Assembly (NCBI RefSeq): GCF_002028545.1
Contig: NZ_MWPQ01000042.1
Location: forward strand, 1 to 64,000
Source: Nitrobacter vulgaris
GTDB taxonomy: Bacteria; Pseudomonadota; Alphaproteobacteria; Rhizobiales; Xanthobacteraceae
DNA: 64,000 bases
Direction of reading: 5' to 3'
In this document: one piece after another, positions 7,490-17,677 of the stretch
Numbering within the stretch: position 1 is the stretch's first letter
How the letters are laid out: each line of letters begins with the position of its first letter
Position numbers and translations under genes: made by a program
Notes under the pieces: generated by a model
Told to the model about the DNA's origin: nothing
The model's database searches: none
The model's input: only the letters and a program-made list of their open reading frames with translations

Positions 7490-8869
7490 TTACTTGCTTC
7501 CGGCAAACATGCGAAACGCGGAGCTTGCCCGCAATGCGTCCCGGCCTGCCGCGATGACCTCATCCACCTGCTGCGGCGGCAAGTGGAATCGGGTCGGAAC
7601 AGTCTCGAGGCGAGCAGCGCGCGCGGAATCAAGTTGATCGAAGCCGACGCGGCCTACGAAAAATTTCAGATCGTGACAGTTCCAACCCGGACGCGCCCCG
7701 TAACGGGCGCGCTCCGCCGCAGTCAGACCACAGCGCCAACGGACCAGCGCCGCCTGCCAATCACCCATGGTGCGCTCGAAGGCGGTGTAACCCGCGCCCA
7801 CACTGGCATCGATCGCGGTATTCGCCGCCGCCTTGACCAGATCGACGCCGCTTGGACCTTCAATGGTATTGATCCAGTTGCCTGAAACGCCGGTCTTGGC
7901 ATCCACGACCACAAAAAGTCCGCGCCGAATTTTGACGGCCTGCTCGGGTGACAGCGGTTCATAGGGAGCGCGCGCCGACAGCAGCGCGATGGTGAAACCG
8001 GCCAAGCCGTAGTTGTCGACCAGACCACCGTCGAGCAGCTTGATGTAGGGAATTTCGCCATCATGATAGCGGCTGATTGCTTTCGCAAAGGCGCTCAACA
8101 TCGGCGGCGCGTTGCGATTGTCGCGCGCTTTCAAGATCCAGGCCGGCAGCGGATCCTTACATCGACCCGGAAAGGTCTGAATCACCACCGGCGCGAACGC
8201 GACGGGGACCGCCGCCGACGCCGCCACCGCGTTTGCCAACGGATAAGACTCGAGGTCGCTGCACATTGCGCTGAACGCAGTCACACCAAAGACAAAGGGC
8301 GTGCGATTGTAGATGTCGGAGGCGTTGATCCACACCCGCGGGCGTACCGTCTTTCGCAGATCGGCGAAGGTCGCGCCATGAAACAGGTTGGCATCGAGCC
8401 AGCGCGGCAGGCCGTTGGAATCGTTGATACCGCCGGCGAACGCTTTGCTAAGCGTGGCAAGGTTGAGGTTGGTTTGAAGCCCCTCCTCGGCATTGCGCAG
8501 CAGGAATTTTTCACGGAAGTCGGCCATGGCCGCTCGTTTGCGCAATCCGAAATACGCAGCGGTTACCGACCCTCCCGACACTCCGGAAATGAAATCGATG
8601 CGGTCGATCATGGATGCGCCGCCGCCGCGCACTGGCGTCTGCGCCAGTTCTTCTAGCACACCGAAAGAAAAAGCAGCCGCCCGCGTACCGCCGCCTGAAA
8701 ACGACAGCGCGACCAGATCGTCGTCGGTGGCGGTGCGTTCTTCGAAGTTTTCGTGCAGTTGGCCCGCGAGATCGGCGCTGCTGCCCGGCTGGTTGACAGG
8801 CGCGTTCTGGATCGACGCGCAGCCGAGCAGCATCGCACACAGTCCGATGACAGCTAATGCTGAACGCAT
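7490..8869 (-). CDS. Patatin-like phospholipase, predicted lipoprotein
   Basis: A 459-residue protein with a lipoprotein signal ending AMLLGC (lipidated Cys17). The patatin fold follows: oxyanion glycine-rich loop SGGGTRAAAF at about residues 58-67, nucleophile elbow GVSGGS with Ser98, and the catalytic Asp in LLDGGLVDNYG. Patatins are serine lipases/acyl hydrolases using a Ser-Asp dyad. The signal suggests the periplasmic face of the envelope. It lies between the gatA and gatB regions in the same orientation, so it may share their transcript although no functional link is obvious. The substrate cannot be told from sequence. Confidence 0.9.
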   Translation of the reverse strand: MRSALAVIGLCAMLLGCASIQNAPVNQPGSSADLAGQLHENFEERTATDDDLVALSFSGGGTRAAAFSFGVLEELAQTPVRGGGASMIDRIDFISGVSGGSVTAAYFGLRKRAAMADFREKFLLRNAEEGLQTNLNLATLSKAFAGGINDSNGLPRWLDANLFHGATFADLRKTVRPRVWINASDIYNRTPFVFGVTAFSAMCSDLESYPLANAVAASAAVPVAFAPVVIQTFPGRCKDPLPAWILKARDNRNAPPMLSAFAKAISRYHDGEIPYIKLLDGGLVDNYGLAGFTIALLSARAPYEPLSPEQAVKIRRGLFVVVDAKTGVSGNWINTIEGPSGVDLVKAAANTAIDASVGAGYTAFERTMGDWQAALVRWRCGLTAAERARYGARPGWNCHDLKFFVGRVGFDQLDSARAARLETVPTRFHLPPQQVDEVIAAGRDALRASSAFRMFAGSK

Positions 8870-9030
8870 GGTCCTAAAGTCGCCCCGCCAATCGCGCGCC
8901 GACTATGGTTCGGGGCGCGGCGAATGGCAATCCGTCTCGACCGGCCTACCTCCCGTTGTGGTCAATTTGCGGCGCCGGTACCGCGCATGAAGCGGCAATG
9001 AAATTGGCGGGGCGACCACCCCCGAATGAG

Positions 9031-9339
9031 CTAGCCGCTTTGGCCGCCCAGCAATTCCGCGACGATCTGGCTCCACTCGTCCTCGGACGAACCTTTCGCA
9101 AACGGCTTGTCGGCGCGGCGATACCAGTAAGCGGCGTTACCGATCTCGCGACCATCAAGCCGATGCAGATAGGCGTGTACCCAGGCGGCCTCCGGCCCCA
9201 CCAGCGGCTGCACAATGACGTGCGCCTTATTCCAGTCACCCTTGGCAGCCCACCACAACGCCGCAAGCTGTGGCGAAACACCCCCCGGCGGGGCCGCACT
9301 CGTCAGGCTGGCTTTGAAAGTATCTGGAGTCACCACCAC
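9031..9339 (-). CDS. Small conserved-looking hypothetical protein after gatA
   Basis: A 102-residue soluble protein (start [11 protein letters not shown]) that overlaps the last 10 bases of gatA, a strong sign of co-transcription. It is rich in Trp and Ala ([16 protein letters not shown] near residues 26-41 and [11 protein letters not shown] near residues 70-80). The spacing of AHVIVQPL and [10 protein letters not shown] resembles a single TPR-like helical hairpin. No catalytic motif or signal peptide. No function is assigned. Confidence 0.75.
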   Translation of the reverse strand: MVVTPDTFKASLTSAAPPGGVSPQLAALWWAAKGDWNKAHVIVQPLVGPEAAWVHAYLHRLDGREIGNAAYWYRRADKPFAKGSSEDEWSQIVAELLGGQSG

Positions 9340-10808
9340 ACCTCGGGTTTAAAGCGCCCGGTAGCCTGCTCGATAATCGCGCCGAGCGAAAGCAGCGTCT
9401 CCTCGTCGAACGGCCGACCAATCAGTTGCAGTCCGAGCGGAAGTCCCTGAGCATCCTTGCCCGCAGGCACGGAAATACCCGGCAAGCCCGCCATGTTTGC
9501 CGTCACAGTGAAGATGTCGTTGAGATACATCTCGATCGGATCGGAGCCAGCCTTCTCGCCGATGCCGAAGGCGGCGGACGGCGTCGCCGGAGTGAGGATC
9601 GCGTCGACCCCCGCTGCATAGCAATCCTCGAAATCCTTTTTGATCAAGGTACGAACCTTTTGTGCGCGGAGGTAATAGGCATCGTAGTAACCCGCCGACA
9701 AAACATAGGTTCCGATCATGATGCGACGGCGGACCTCCGCGCCAAAGCCTATCGCACGCGTATTTTCATACATTTCCACAATGTTGTTGCCCGCTGCCCG
9801 GGCGCCGTATCGGACGCCATCGTAACGCGCGAGGTTTGAGGACGCCTCGGCCGGTGCGACGATGTAGTAAGCGGGCAGTGCGTATTTCGTGTGGGGCAGC
9901 GACACCTCCACAAGTTCGGCGCCAGCGGCTTTCAGCCAGTCGGCACCCTGCGACCACAGTTTCTCGATTTCAGCGGGCATTCCGTCCAGCCGGTACTCCC
10001 TGGGAAGGCCGATCTTCATTCCCTTGACGGATTTGCCGACCACGGCTTCATAGTCGGGCACGGCACGATCGACTGAAGTCGTATCCTTGGGATCATGGCC
10101 TGCCATCGAGCGCAGCAGGATCGCCGCGTCGCGGACGGTACGCGCAATCGGCCCCGCCTGATCGAGCGACGACGCAAACGCGACAATGCCCCAGCGGGAG
10201 CAACGCCCGTAGGTGGGCTTGATGCCGACGGTACCGGTGAAGGCTGCGGGCTGGCGGATGGAGCCGCCGGTATCGGTCGCGGTTGCGCCGAGACATAATC
10301 CGGCCGCCACCGCCGAAGCCGATCCGCCGGATGAGCCACCGGGCACCAGTTTCGCGTCGGAGGCTTGCCGCCGCCACGGATTGAGCACCGGACCGAAGCA
10401 CGAGGTCTCGTTGGACGAACCCATCGCGAATTCATCATTGTTGAGCTTGCCAAGCATCACCGCGCCGTCACGCGTGAAGAGCTGCGACGTCACCGTGGAT
10501 TCATAAGGCGGCTTGAAATCATCGAGGATTCGCGAACACGCCGTGGTCCGTGTGCCTTCCGTCGCAAACAGATCCTTCACGCCGAGCGGAAGGCCATTGA
10601 GCGGTCCGCCCTCGCCTTTGGCAATCCGCCCGTCGGCCTGGCGCGCCATCGCCCTCGCCTGCTCCGGCGTCTCGAGCACATAGGCGTTCAAGACGCGCGC
10701 CCGCTCCATCGCCGCAAGATGCGCGTCGGCCAGTTCGAGCGCGGTGAACGATTTGCCCGCGAGACCGTCACGAGCCTCGGCCAGCGTAAGCGAAGTCAAG
10801 TCTGTCAT
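9330..10808 (-). CDS. gatA: Asp-tRNA(Asn)/Glu-tRNA(Gln) amidotransferase subunit A
   Basis: A 492-residue amidase-signature protein, the glutaminase subunit of GatCAB that supplies ammonia to GatB. The Lys-cisSer-Ser triad is visible: GVKDLF with the catalytic Lys near residue 77, [20 protein letters not shown] with the cis-Ser region, and [13 protein letters not shown] with the nucleophile Ser. The start codon overlaps the stop of the small upstream ORF in an ATGA arrangement, and its 3' end overlaps the next small gene by 10 bases, consistent with one leftward operon from gatC. Confidence 0.98.
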   Translation of the reverse strand: MTDLTSLTLAEARDGLAGKSFTALELADAHLAAMERARVLNAYVLETPEQARAMARQADGRIAKGEGGPLNGLPLGVKDLFATEGTRTTACSRILDDFKPPYESTVTSQLFTRDGAVMLGKLNNDEFAMGSSNETSCFGPVLNPWRRQASDAKLVPGGSSGGSASAVAAGLCLGATATDTGGSIRQPAAFTGTVGIKPTYGRCSRWGIVAFASSLDQAGPIARTVRDAAILLRSMAGHDPKDTTSVDRAVPDYEAVVGKSVKGMKIGLPREYRLDGMPAEIEKLWSQGADWLKAAGAELVEVSLPHTKYALPAYYIVAPAEASSNLARYDGVRYGARAAGNNIVEMYENTRAIGFGAEVRRRIMIGTYVLSAGYYDAYYLRAQKVRTLIKKDFEDCYAAGVDAILTPATPSAAFGIGEKAGSDPIEMYLNDIFTVTANMAGLPGISVPAGKDAQGLPLGLQLIGRPFDEETLLSLGAIIEQATGRFKPEVWW

Positions 10809-11011
10809 TTATCAACCGCGCTGCAAAAAAAAGGCGATAGGGTTCTGTCGTTCCTGGGGTCATCGGCAGGCGCCGTATCGTTTGCCTGAAGTCTTTCGAA
10901 AACGGTCTTCATCGCCTCGTCGGGATCGGCGGTGCGGCCCTCGCGTTCCATGGCGTCGAGGTAATCCATATAAGCCCGATACGACTTTTCATCGCCACAG
11001 AGCAGACACAT
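10805..11011 (-). CDS. Small hypothetical protein between gatC and gatA
   Basis: A 68-residue protein beginning [20 protein letters not shown]. It has an N-terminal CxxC pair and a charged helix ([20 protein letters not shown]). It overlaps gatA by four bases (ATGA) and follows gatC by 14 bases, so it sits firmly in the gat operon. The CxxC might bind a metal with a second pair elsewhere, but only one further Cys exists (near the C-terminus). Function unknown. Confidence 0.75.
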   Translation of the reverse strand: MCLLCGDEKSYRAYMDYLDAMEREGRTADPDEAMKTVFERLQANDTAPADDPRNDRTLSPFFCSAVDK

Positions 11012-11025
11012 CGAATCAAACCCTG

Positions 11026-11313
11026 CTATTCGACGACCTTCGGCACCAGAAAGAAGTGGTCATGAGTCACCGCCGCGTTGGCGACGATCTTGTCCGCGAT
11101 CTCGCCGTCATTCACCAGGTCGGGCCGCATTTTCATCGCCATCGGCGTCACAGACGTCATCGGTTCGACACCGTCGACGTTCACTTCCTGCAACTGCTCA
11201 ACGAAGGCAAGGATCGCGTTCAGTTCGCCCTGGAGATGGGGAACCTCGGTGTCATCGACCGCTATACGCGCGAGATGCGCGATGCGGCGGACGGTAGCGG
11301 CATCGACGGACAT
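11026..11313 (-). CDS. gatC: Asp-tRNA(Asn)/Glu-tRNA(Gln) amidotransferase subunit C
   Basis: A 95-residue protein of exact family length, starting [19 protein letters not shown] and containing [20 protein letters not shown] followed by PMTSV, the GatC signature. GatC wraps around the GatA/GatB interface to stabilise the amidotransferase. The start at 11313 gives the standard N-terminus; longer in-frame extension is not conserved-looking. First gene of the leftward gat group, divergent from ruvX. Confidence 0.97.
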   Translation of the reverse strand: MSVDAATVRRIAHLARIAVDDTEVPHLQGELNAILAFVEQLQEVNVDGVEPMTSVTPMAMKMRPDLVNDGEIADKIVANAAVTHDHFFLVPKVVE

Positions 11314-11478
11314 ATTAGGCCCCCGCAGGCGTCTATCGTAAGGCATTGGCGCCCTACAAGCGTTACGCCTATAGCAGACCCGGCTTTCGCACTGCAACCA
11401 TCCGTGATTGCCAAGGTCGCGCAAACGGTTCCTTAGCCCCCTTTTGCCCTGCCTGTCTTGCCCATGATATGCGGTCTC

Positions 11479-11994
11479 ATGCCTGCATCCATTCTCCCGT
11501 TGATCGAAGCCGCCGCGCATTGGCCTGAGCGCGGAGCGCTTGTCGGACTCGATCTCGGCACCAAGACCATTGGCGTCGCGGTGTCCGATCCGGATCGTCG
11601 CCTCGCCACCGGCGTGGAAACCATCCAACGCAAGACGTTCACGGTCGATGCCGCGCGGCTTCTTGCCATTGCAAGCGAACGTCGTGCGGAAGGTTTCATT
11701 CTTGGACTGCCGATCAACATGGACGGCAGTGAGGGGCCACGCGCACAGTCGACCCGTGCTTTTGCGCGCAATCTGGCAAAACTCACCGATTTCGCAATCG
11801 GGCTATGGGACGAGCGGCTCTCGACGGTCGCCGTCGAGCGCGAGTTGATCGGATTGGACATGAGCCGCGCAAAGCGCGCCAAGGTCATCGACGAGCATGC
11901 CGCGATCTTTATTCTTCAGGGTGCGTTGGACCGGCTTGCGGCACAGCGGCGATCGTCCGGACCGGAGCGATCACGGCTGATTGGCGAGCCATAA
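11479..11994 (+). CDS. ruvX: Putative pre-16S rRNA nuclease / Holliday junction resolvase-like (YqgF)
   Basis: A 171-residue RNase H-fold protein. [15 protein letters not shown] carries the first catalytic Asp, [14 protein letters not shown] the second conserved segment, DERLSTVAV the conserved Glu, and [12 protein letters not shown] the terminal Asp. YqgF proteins mature 16S rRNA 5' ends and have been proposed as resolvases. Upstream ATG (11464) and TTG (11458) starts are also in frame; 11479 is preferred by comparison with family length, but no strong ribosome site decides it. The 3' end overlaps the convergent CPBP gene by 24 bases. Confidence 0.92.
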   Translation: MPASILPLIEAAAHWPERGALVGLDLGTKTIGVAVSDPDRRLATGVETIQRKTFTVDAARLLAIASERRAEGFILGLPINMDGSEGPRAQSTRAFARNLAKLTDFAIGLWDERLSTVAVERELIGLDMSRAKRAKVIDEHAAIFILQGALDRLAAQRRSSGPERSRLIGEP

Positions 11995-12765
11995 CGTCTG
12001 TAGCGTCGCCGCGAGATTGTTGAGGCCATGCAGGATCACGGTCGGCCAGATCGAACCGCTGAGGTATCGCAGGTAACCGAACAGCAATCCGATCGAAAAG
12101 ATCTGCCCGAAGAAAAACCAGTCGTATTGAAGGTGCATCGCTGTCCATACCATCGATGACAGCAAGATCGCGCCGGTGGGGCGCAAGAACGACTCCGACC
12201 AGCCGCGATACAGGAATCCGCGCGTCAGAAGTTCCTCGCTGACGGGCGCCACGACGCAAAATGAAATGACCAGAAGCCACAGCGCGCCATCGGCGCGGGC
12301 CGACTTTGCCACATCGACCATGAATGCAGCCGAACTTTCGTGTCCCACCGCATTGGATATTCCCTCCCAGCTGATGACAAGCACGACCATGGCGACGATG
12401 CCAAGCAGCAGGTAGCGCCATGAGGTCCAGCGCAGCGCGAGATAATCGGCGAACGACACTCCCGACAGCCGGATCGCGATCCACAGCGCGAGCAGGGCCG
12501 CAGGCAGCCCCATGATGACCGATAGTGAGATGGTCAGACCTCCGCCGGCCAATTCCTTGACCTCGTCGAAACTGAACGGCGCACGATCGGTGATCAGGAA
12601 ATAAGCAAGGACGGATAGCTGTCCTGCAAACATCGCGGCGAATACCACGATCCCCCAAAGGCTGGTGCCAAGAAATTTCCACGTTTGCGGGACGCGGGTC
12701 GGTGAAGGAGCCAACGCCGGCGGCGTCACAGGATCACTTTCGGGTATACTTACTCCGCTCGGCAT
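11971..12765 (-). CDS. CPBP-family intramembrane metalloprotease
   Basis: A 264-residue membrane protein with about seven hydrophobic segments after a proline-rich cytoplasmic N-terminus. The CPBP (Abi/CAAX) motifs are present: SEELLTRGFLYRG with the paired Glu and Arg, an F-x-x-x-H-like AMHLQYDWF, and VILHGLNN with the last His. Members act as CAAX-type prenyl proteases or as intramembrane proteases of unknown substrate in bacteria. It is convergent with ruvX (24-base overlap) and 15 bases downstream of the acyl-CoA dehydrogenase gene in the same direction, possibly one transcript. Confidence 0.9.
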   Translation of the reverse strand: MPSGVSIPESDPVTPPALAPSPTRVPQTWKFLGTSLWGIVVFAAMFAGQLSVLAYFLITDRAPFSFDEVKELAGGGLTISLSVIMGLPAALLALWIAIRLSGVSFADYLALRWTSWRYLLLGIVAMVVLVISWEGISNAVGHESSAAFMVDVAKSARADGALWLLVISFCVVAPVSEELLTRGFLYRGWSESFLRPTGAILLSSMVWTAMHLQYDWFFFGQIFSIGLLFGYLRYLSGSIWPTVILHGLNNLAATLQTLWLANQP

Positions 12766-12780
12766 TTGCTTACCCCCGAT

Positions 12781-14421
12781 TCATGGCAGCGCCCGCTCTA
12801 GCAGATCGCGGCTCTGGGCGGCGGACAATTCGGCCGTTCCGAACAGGCGCCCATGCGTGCCGCCGAGCCGTGTCGTCGCAAACAGCGCGGCCTGATTTGG
12901 CGAGGTCCGGTTGAGCGCCGCGACCGCGGCCAGTTGCGCGAGCGTCTCCACCGCCTGGCGCGCGACGCGCTCACAGTCGGGCCGACGGAAAGTCTTGGCA
13001 AGAAATGCTACCGCTTCCGCCGCACCGGGCAAACCATTGGTATCCGCCACGAAATCTTCGAGCACGGCGACAGCCGCCTCGCCTTCGTGGGCCAGCGCCC
13101 GCAGCACGTCGAGGCACATCACGTTTCCGGACCCTTCCCAGATCGCGTTTACCGGCGCCTCGCGATAGTGACGAGGCAGAATATTCTCCTCGACATAGCC
13201 GTTTCCCCCCAGACACTCCATCGCCTCATACAGAAAGCCCGGCGAGCTCTTGCAGATCCAATATTTCACCGCGGGCGTCAAAAGCCGCATCCATGTCGCC
13301 GCTTTCGGGTTAGACGGAGCTTCATCGCACGCGCGACACAGCCGCATCACCAATGCCAACGACGCTTCCACATGCAGCGCCATATCGGCAAGAACCGCAT
13401 GCATCAAGGGCTGATCGACGAGACGTTTCTGGAACACGCTGCGATGACGTGTGTGATGCAGCGCATGTGCCAGCCCCGAGCGCATCAAGCCTACCGAGGC
13501 GATGGCGCAATCCTGCCGTGTTAACTGCACCATCTGGATGATGGTGCGAATGCCGTTTCCTTCGTCACCGACACGCCGGGCATAAGCCTCGATAAATTCC
13601 ACTTCGGACGATGCATTGGAGCGATTGCCGAGCTTGTCCTTCAGCCGCTGGAGATGAATCGTGTTGACCGAGCCGTCTGGACGGAAGCGTGGCATGAAAA
13701 AGCATGTTAGTCCGCCATCCGCCTGCGCCAGCACCAAGAACGCGTCGCACATCGGCGCCGACATGAACCACTTGTGACCGGTGATACGATAGGCGTCGCC
13801 ATCGCGGACGGCGCGGGTCTGGTTGATGGACACGTCGGTGCCGCCCTGCTTCTCGGTCATGCCCATGCCCAGGGTGATGCCGCGCTTGGTCCACCACGGC
13901 GCAACCGACGGGTCGTAGCTGCGGGTCGCAATCACCGGCATCGTTTTCGCCAACATGTCCGGCTGCACTGCGAGCGCCGCCACTGAGGCACGAGTCATGG
14001 TGATCGGACAGAGATGCCCGGTCTCGACCTGCGCAGCCATATAGAATTTTGCCGCACGCACCACTTCCGCCGCGCCGGCTGCCGGTTTGCCCTCGGCCGT
14101 CCAGGTGGAATTGTGGAGACCGGCATGAGCGCTGTTCGCCATCAGTTCGTGATAGGATGGATGGAATTCGACCTCGTCGCGCCGGTTACCGCGCGCATCG
14201 AACAGCCACAGCTTCGGCGGGTTCTCGTTGGCCAGACGGCCGCGCGCGGCCATCGCCGCCGAGCCCCAATGCTTTCCGAACGCCTCCATTTCGTCGCGGG
14301 CTGCGGCTCCGCCGTTCGCAGCTGCCGCCTCCGCCAACGGACGGTCGAGCGTAAATAGATCAACGTCTTCGAACGGCGGCGACTGGTTGAAGACCTCGTG
14401 CGTCCTGAATGGTTGCGTCAT
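12781..14421 (-). CDS. AidB-like acyl-CoA dehydrogenase family protein
   Basis: A 546-residue flavoprotein, long for a plain acyl-CoA dehydrogenase and matching the AidB subgroup. It shows the ACAD core TEKQGGTDVSINQTRAV, HKWFMSAPMCDAF (FAD-binding strand) and the C-terminal LGGNGYVEENILPRHYREAP near the active-site base region. AidB of E. coli is induced by alkylation stress, binds DNA and has isovaleryl-CoA dehydrogenase activity. Whether this protein uses isovaleryl-CoA or another substrate cannot be told here. Divergent from pyrB, with about 170 bases between starts. Confidence 0.92.
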   Translation of the reverse strand: MTQPFRTHEVFNQSPPFEDVDLFTLDRPLAEAAAANGGAAARDEMEAFGKHWGSAAMAARGRLANENPPKLWLFDARGNRRDEVEFHPSYHELMANSAHAGLHNSTWTAEGKPAAGAAEVVRAAKFYMAAQVETGHLCPITMTRASVAALAVQPDMLAKTMPVIATRSYDPSVAPWWTKRGITLGMGMTEKQGGTDVSINQTRAVRDGDAYRITGHKWFMSAPMCDAFLVLAQADGGLTCFFMPRFRPDGSVNTIHLQRLKDKLGNRSNASSEVEFIEAYARRVGDEGNGIRTIIQMVQLTRQDCAIASVGLMRSGLAHALHHTRHRSVFQKRLVDQPLMHAVLADMALHVEASLALVMRLCRACDEAPSNPKAATWMRLLTPAVKYWICKSSPGFLYEAMECLGGNGYVEENILPRHYREAPVNAIWEGSGNVMCLDVLRALAHEGEAAVAVLEDFVADTNGLPGAAEAVAFLAKTFRRPDCERVARQAVETLAQLAAVAALNRTSPNQAALFATTRLGGTHGRLFGTAELSAAQSRDLLERALP

Positions 14422-14594
14422 GAACCACCTCCGCCGGCGCTGATGCCCATGCGACTTTATGCCGGAACCGCGGCGAGTTCACGCCGACGGTCTCCACTTC
14501 ATTTACCGTGACCTCCGCTTCGGCGGGGGATAACCCGCTCGCGCGCTGTTCGGCCTTGCCCGACGGGGCAACTCTGCCTATAGCTCTGGCTTTA

Positions 14595-15548
14595 ATGACA
14601 TCGCCAGCCAAATCGAGCTTTGTCCTTGGACACCGGCATCTGCTGGGCATCGAGGGCCTTTCCGTCGCCGACATTACCGGCCTCCTCGACCTTTCCGAAG
14701 AATACGTCGAATTGAACCGCCAGGTGGACAAGAAACGAACCTCCTTGCGCGGGCGTACCCAGATCAACCTGTTCTTCGAGGCTTCGACCCGAACCCAATC
14801 GTCATTCGAGATCGCCGGCAAGCGGCTCGGCGCCGACGTGATGAATATGTCGGTATCGTCAATGTCGACTCGCAAGGGGGAGACGCTGGTCGATACCGCG
14901 ATGACGCTCAACGCCATGCACCCGGACATTCTGGTGATGCGACATTCAGCTTCCGGCGCGGTGGAGCTTCTGGCGCGCAAGGTTGACGGTTCCGTTATCA
15001 ATGCTGGCGATGGCGCCCACGAACATCCGACCCAGGCGCTGTTGGATGCCCTGACTATCCGCCGCAACAAAGGACGGCTGGAGGGACTTCTGGTCGCGAT
15101 TTGCGGCGACGTGCTCCACTCGCGTGTCGCGCGCTCCAATATCATCCTGCTCAACGCCATGGGCGCGCGGGTCCGCGTCGTTGCACCCTCCACGCTGCTG
15201 CCACCGGGCATCGAGCGCATGGGCGTCGAAGTCGCCCGCGATATGCGCGAGGGGCTGGACGGCGCAGACATCGTGATGATGCTCCGGCTACAACGCGAAC
15301 GGATGAGCGGCTCGTTCGTGCCGTCGAGTTCCGAGTACTTCCATTATTACGGCCTCGACCAGAAAAAGCTCGCATACGCCAAACCTGACGCGCTGGTCAT
15401 GCATCCGGGGCCAATGAATCGCGGCGTTGAGATTGATTCAATCGTCGCGGACGGCACGCAGTCTCTGATCCGCGAACAAGTGGAAATGGGCGTAGCGGTG
15501 CGGATGGCAGTGCTGGAGGCGCTGGCGAGGAACCTGCCGAATGCATGA
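14595..15548 (+). CDS. pyrB: Aspartate carbamoyltransferase catalytic subunit
   Basis: A 317-residue enzyme making N-carbamoyl-L-aspartate from carbamoyl phosphate and aspartate, the second step of UMP synthesis. [20 protein letters not shown] contains the carbamoyl-phosphate-binding STRTxxSFE motif; [13 protein letters not shown] and [12 protein letters not shown] are the aspartate-side motifs. The in-frame ATG at 14508 gives a poor extra N-terminus, so ATG 14595 is preferred. No regulatory pyrI gene is present; instead a dihydroorotase-like gene follows 60 bases later, the arrangement in which ATCase assembles with a DHOase-like partner. Confidence 0.97.
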   Translation: MTSPAKSSFVLGHRHLLGIEGLSVADITGLLDLSEEYVELNRQVDKKRTSLRGRTQINLFFEASTRTQSSFEIAGKRLGADVMNMSVSSMSTRKGETLVDTAMTLNAMHPDILVMRHSASGAVELLARKVDGSVINAGDGAHEHPTQALLDALTIRRNKGRLEGLLVAICGDVLHSRVARSNIILLNAMGARVRVVAPSTLLPPGIERMGVEVARDMREGLDGADIVMMLRLQRERMSGSFVPSSSEYFHYYGLDQKKLAYAKPDALVMHPGPMNRGVEIDSIVADGTQSLIREQVEMGVAVRMAVLEALARNLPNA

Positions 15549-15617
15549 ACCCGACCGTTCCGGCCGATTTGCAGGGCGAGCATTAGCGAGCGCTCTCGAT
15601 TTGCGAAGGTGCAGCAC

Positions 15618-16919
15618 ATGCTAAGTGGTCACCGCCCCGTCCTGCTCGCCAACGCTCGCATCGTCGACCCTGCCCTCGATCTCGATGGCCCTGGGGATGT
15701 GCTCATCACTGACGGGGTCGTTCGTGACGCGCGCCACGGCATCGGCGCCGCAGGAGTGCCCGAAGGCACCGACATCATCGACTGTGCCGGCAAGATCGTC
15801 GCTCCTGGCCTGATCGACATACGCGCTTTCGTCGGCGAGCCGGGCGCCGGCCATCGCGAAACCTTTGCATCCGCGAGCCGCGCCGCCGCTGCCGGCGGGA
15901 TCACCACCATTGTCTGCCAGCCTGACACTTCGCCGGTGATCGACAATTCCGCAACCGTCGATTTCGTGCTGCGCCGCGCGCGGGACACCGCGATCGTCAA
16001 CATTCATCCGATGGCGGCGCTGACCAAGGGTCTTGCCGGCAAGGAAATGACCGAGATCGGCCTCTTGAAGGAGGCAGGCGCGGTCGCCTTCACCGATGGT
16101 GCCCGCAGCGTGATGAATGCCGGGGTGATGCGTCGCGCCCTCACCTACGCCCGCGACTTCGACGCGCTGATCGTCCATCACACCGAAGATGCCTTTTTGG
16201 TCGGCGAAGGCGTCATGAATGAAGGCGAGCTATCTGCCCGTCTCGGATTGACGGGCGTTCCGACGGCCGCGGAAGCGGTGGTGCTGGAGCGCGACATGCG
16301 GCTCGTGGGACTCACCGGCGGTCGTTACCACGCGGCGTCGCTCACCTGCGCGGAATCTCTCGATATTCTCAATCGCGCGCGCGAGGCCGGACTTCCTGTC
16401 ACCGCGTCCGCATCAATCAATCATCTAACTCTAAATGAAAACGATATCGGTCCATACCGCACGTTTCTGAAGTTGTCGCCGCCACTGCGCGGCGAGGATG
16501 ACCGCCGCGCGCTGGTCGCAGCGCTGGCGTCAGGCCTGATCGATGTGGTGATGTCCGACCATAACCCGCAGGACGTGGAAACCAAGCGCCTGCCTTTCGC
16601 GGAAGCTGTGTCCGGCGCGATAGGGTTAGAAACCATGCTGACGGCGGCGCTGCGGCTTGTACACAACGGGGAACTCGATATCAAAACCCTGATCCGGGCA
16701 ATGTCGACGCGGCCCGCAGAATTGCTGGGTTTGCCGGGCGGATCATTACAACCGGGCGCACCCGCCGATGTGATCGTGATCGATCCTGACGTCCCCTGGA
16801 TTCTCGATCCCGCCGATCTCAAATCGCAATGCAAGAATACGCCATTTGACGAGTCGCGCTTCCTGGGCCGTGTCGTCCGCACAATCGTCGGCGGACGCAC
16901 GGTTTTCGAACACGTCTGA
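15618..16919 (+). CDS. pyrC: PyrC-type dihydroorotase homologue, probably non-catalytic
   Basis: A 433-residue amidohydrolase-fold protein of type I DHOase length, directly after pyrB. Where active enzymes read PGLIDMHVHLREPG this one reads PGLIDIRAFVGEPG, so both metal-binding His are Arg69 and Phe71 and the substrate Arg is Gly73. The later HxxHxS segment reads HAASLT with Ser241 in place of the metal His, and the ATDHAPH-like segment is MSDHNPQ, keeping Asp314. This resembles PyrC'/PyrX, inactive homologues that scaffold ATCase. A separate active DHOase would then be needed elsewhere in the genome. A GTG at 15609 is an alternative start; ATG 15618 fits AAGG spacing. Confidence 0.9.
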   Translation: MLSGHRPVLLANARIVDPALDLDGPGDVLITDGVVRDARHGIGAAGVPEGTDIIDCAGKIVAPGLIDIRAFVGEPGAGHRETFASASRAAAAGGITTIVCQPDTSPVIDNSATVDFVLRRARDTAIVNIHPMAALTKGLAGKEMTEIGLLKEAGAVAFTDGARSVMNAGVMRRALTYARDFDALIVHHTEDAFLVGEGVMNEGELSARLGLTGVPTAAEAVVLERDMRLVGLTGGRYHAASLTCAESLDILNRAREAGLPVTASASINHLTLNENDIGPYRTFLKLSPPLRGEDDRRALVAALASGLIDVVMSDHNPQDVETKRLPFAEAVSGAIGLETMLTAALRLVHNGELDIKTLIRAMSTRPAELLGLPGGSLQPGAPADVIVIDPDVPWILDPADLKSQCKNTPFDESRFLGRVVRTIVGGRTVFEHV

Positions 16920-17080
16920 CGCCACAATAAGGGCGGCCAGCGAAGGTATCCGAACCAAGGAACACCCGCTGCGCAGGCGGATGGACGCGAACCTCATGCT
17001 CTACCTTGACATGTCGGTTATGGCGCGATGAAGCCGATCTATGGTTTACATCTGCGAAGTGAAGCCCGGAGCCCCTCACG

Positions 17081-17677
17081 ATGTCTTCTTCCATCATTGC
17101 CGTGATCGCCTTCGTCTTCGGCTACCTGTTCGGCTCAGTCCCGTTCGGGATGATTTTGACGCGGCTCGCCGGAACGCAAGATCTGCGTTCGGTCGGCTCC
17201 GGCAATATCGGTGCAACCAACGTGCTGCGGACCGGACACAAGCGACTCGCCGCGGCAACGCTTGTTGGAGATATGCTCAAGGGCACTGCCGCCGTACTTG
17301 TTGCAGGATCGCTATGGGGACCTGCGGCCGCCATGGCTGCGGCACTCGGTGCGTTTCTCGGCCACCTTTTTCCAGTGTGGCTGAAATTCCATGGCGGCAA
17401 GGGCGTCGCAACCTATATCGGGGTACTGCTGGGCCTGTGCTGGGCGACAGCGCTCGCCTTCTGCGCGATCTGGCTGCTTGTGGCGTTCACGACACGCTAC
17501 TCGTCACTGTCGGCACTCATCGCCAGTCTCCTCACGCCGCTGCTGTTGTGGTGGCTCGGACACCCGCAGCAAGCGCTGCTGTTTGCGGTGCTGACCGTGC
17601 TGTTGTGGTTCAAACACCGCGACAACATCCGGCGTCTTTCCGCGGGCAGCGAAGGCAGGATCGGCGCGAAAGCGTAA
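17081..17677 (+). CDS. plsY: Glycerol-3-phosphate acyltransferase (acyl-phosphate dependent)
   Basis: A 198-residue inner-membrane enzyme with five or more hydrophobic segments. It transfers the acyl group from acyl-phosphate to glycerol-3-phosphate to give lysophosphatidic acid, opening phospholipid synthesis. The signature loops are present: [12 protein letters not shown] (first cytoplasmic/periplasmic motif), [12 protein letters not shown] (phosphate-binding second motif), and [13 protein letters not shown] near the C-terminus. The order pyrC-plsY-dprA is widespread in this bacterial group. Confidence 0.97.
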   Translation: MSSSIIAVIAFVFGYLFGSVPFGMILTRLAGTQDLRSVGSGNIGATNVLRTGHKRLAAATLVGDMLKGTAAVLVAGSLWGPAAAMAAALGAFLGHLFPVWLKFHGGKGVATYIGVLLGLCWATALAFCAIWLLVAFTTRYSSLSALIASLLTPLLLWWLGHPQQALLFAVLTVLLWFKHRDNIRRLSAGSEGRIGAKA

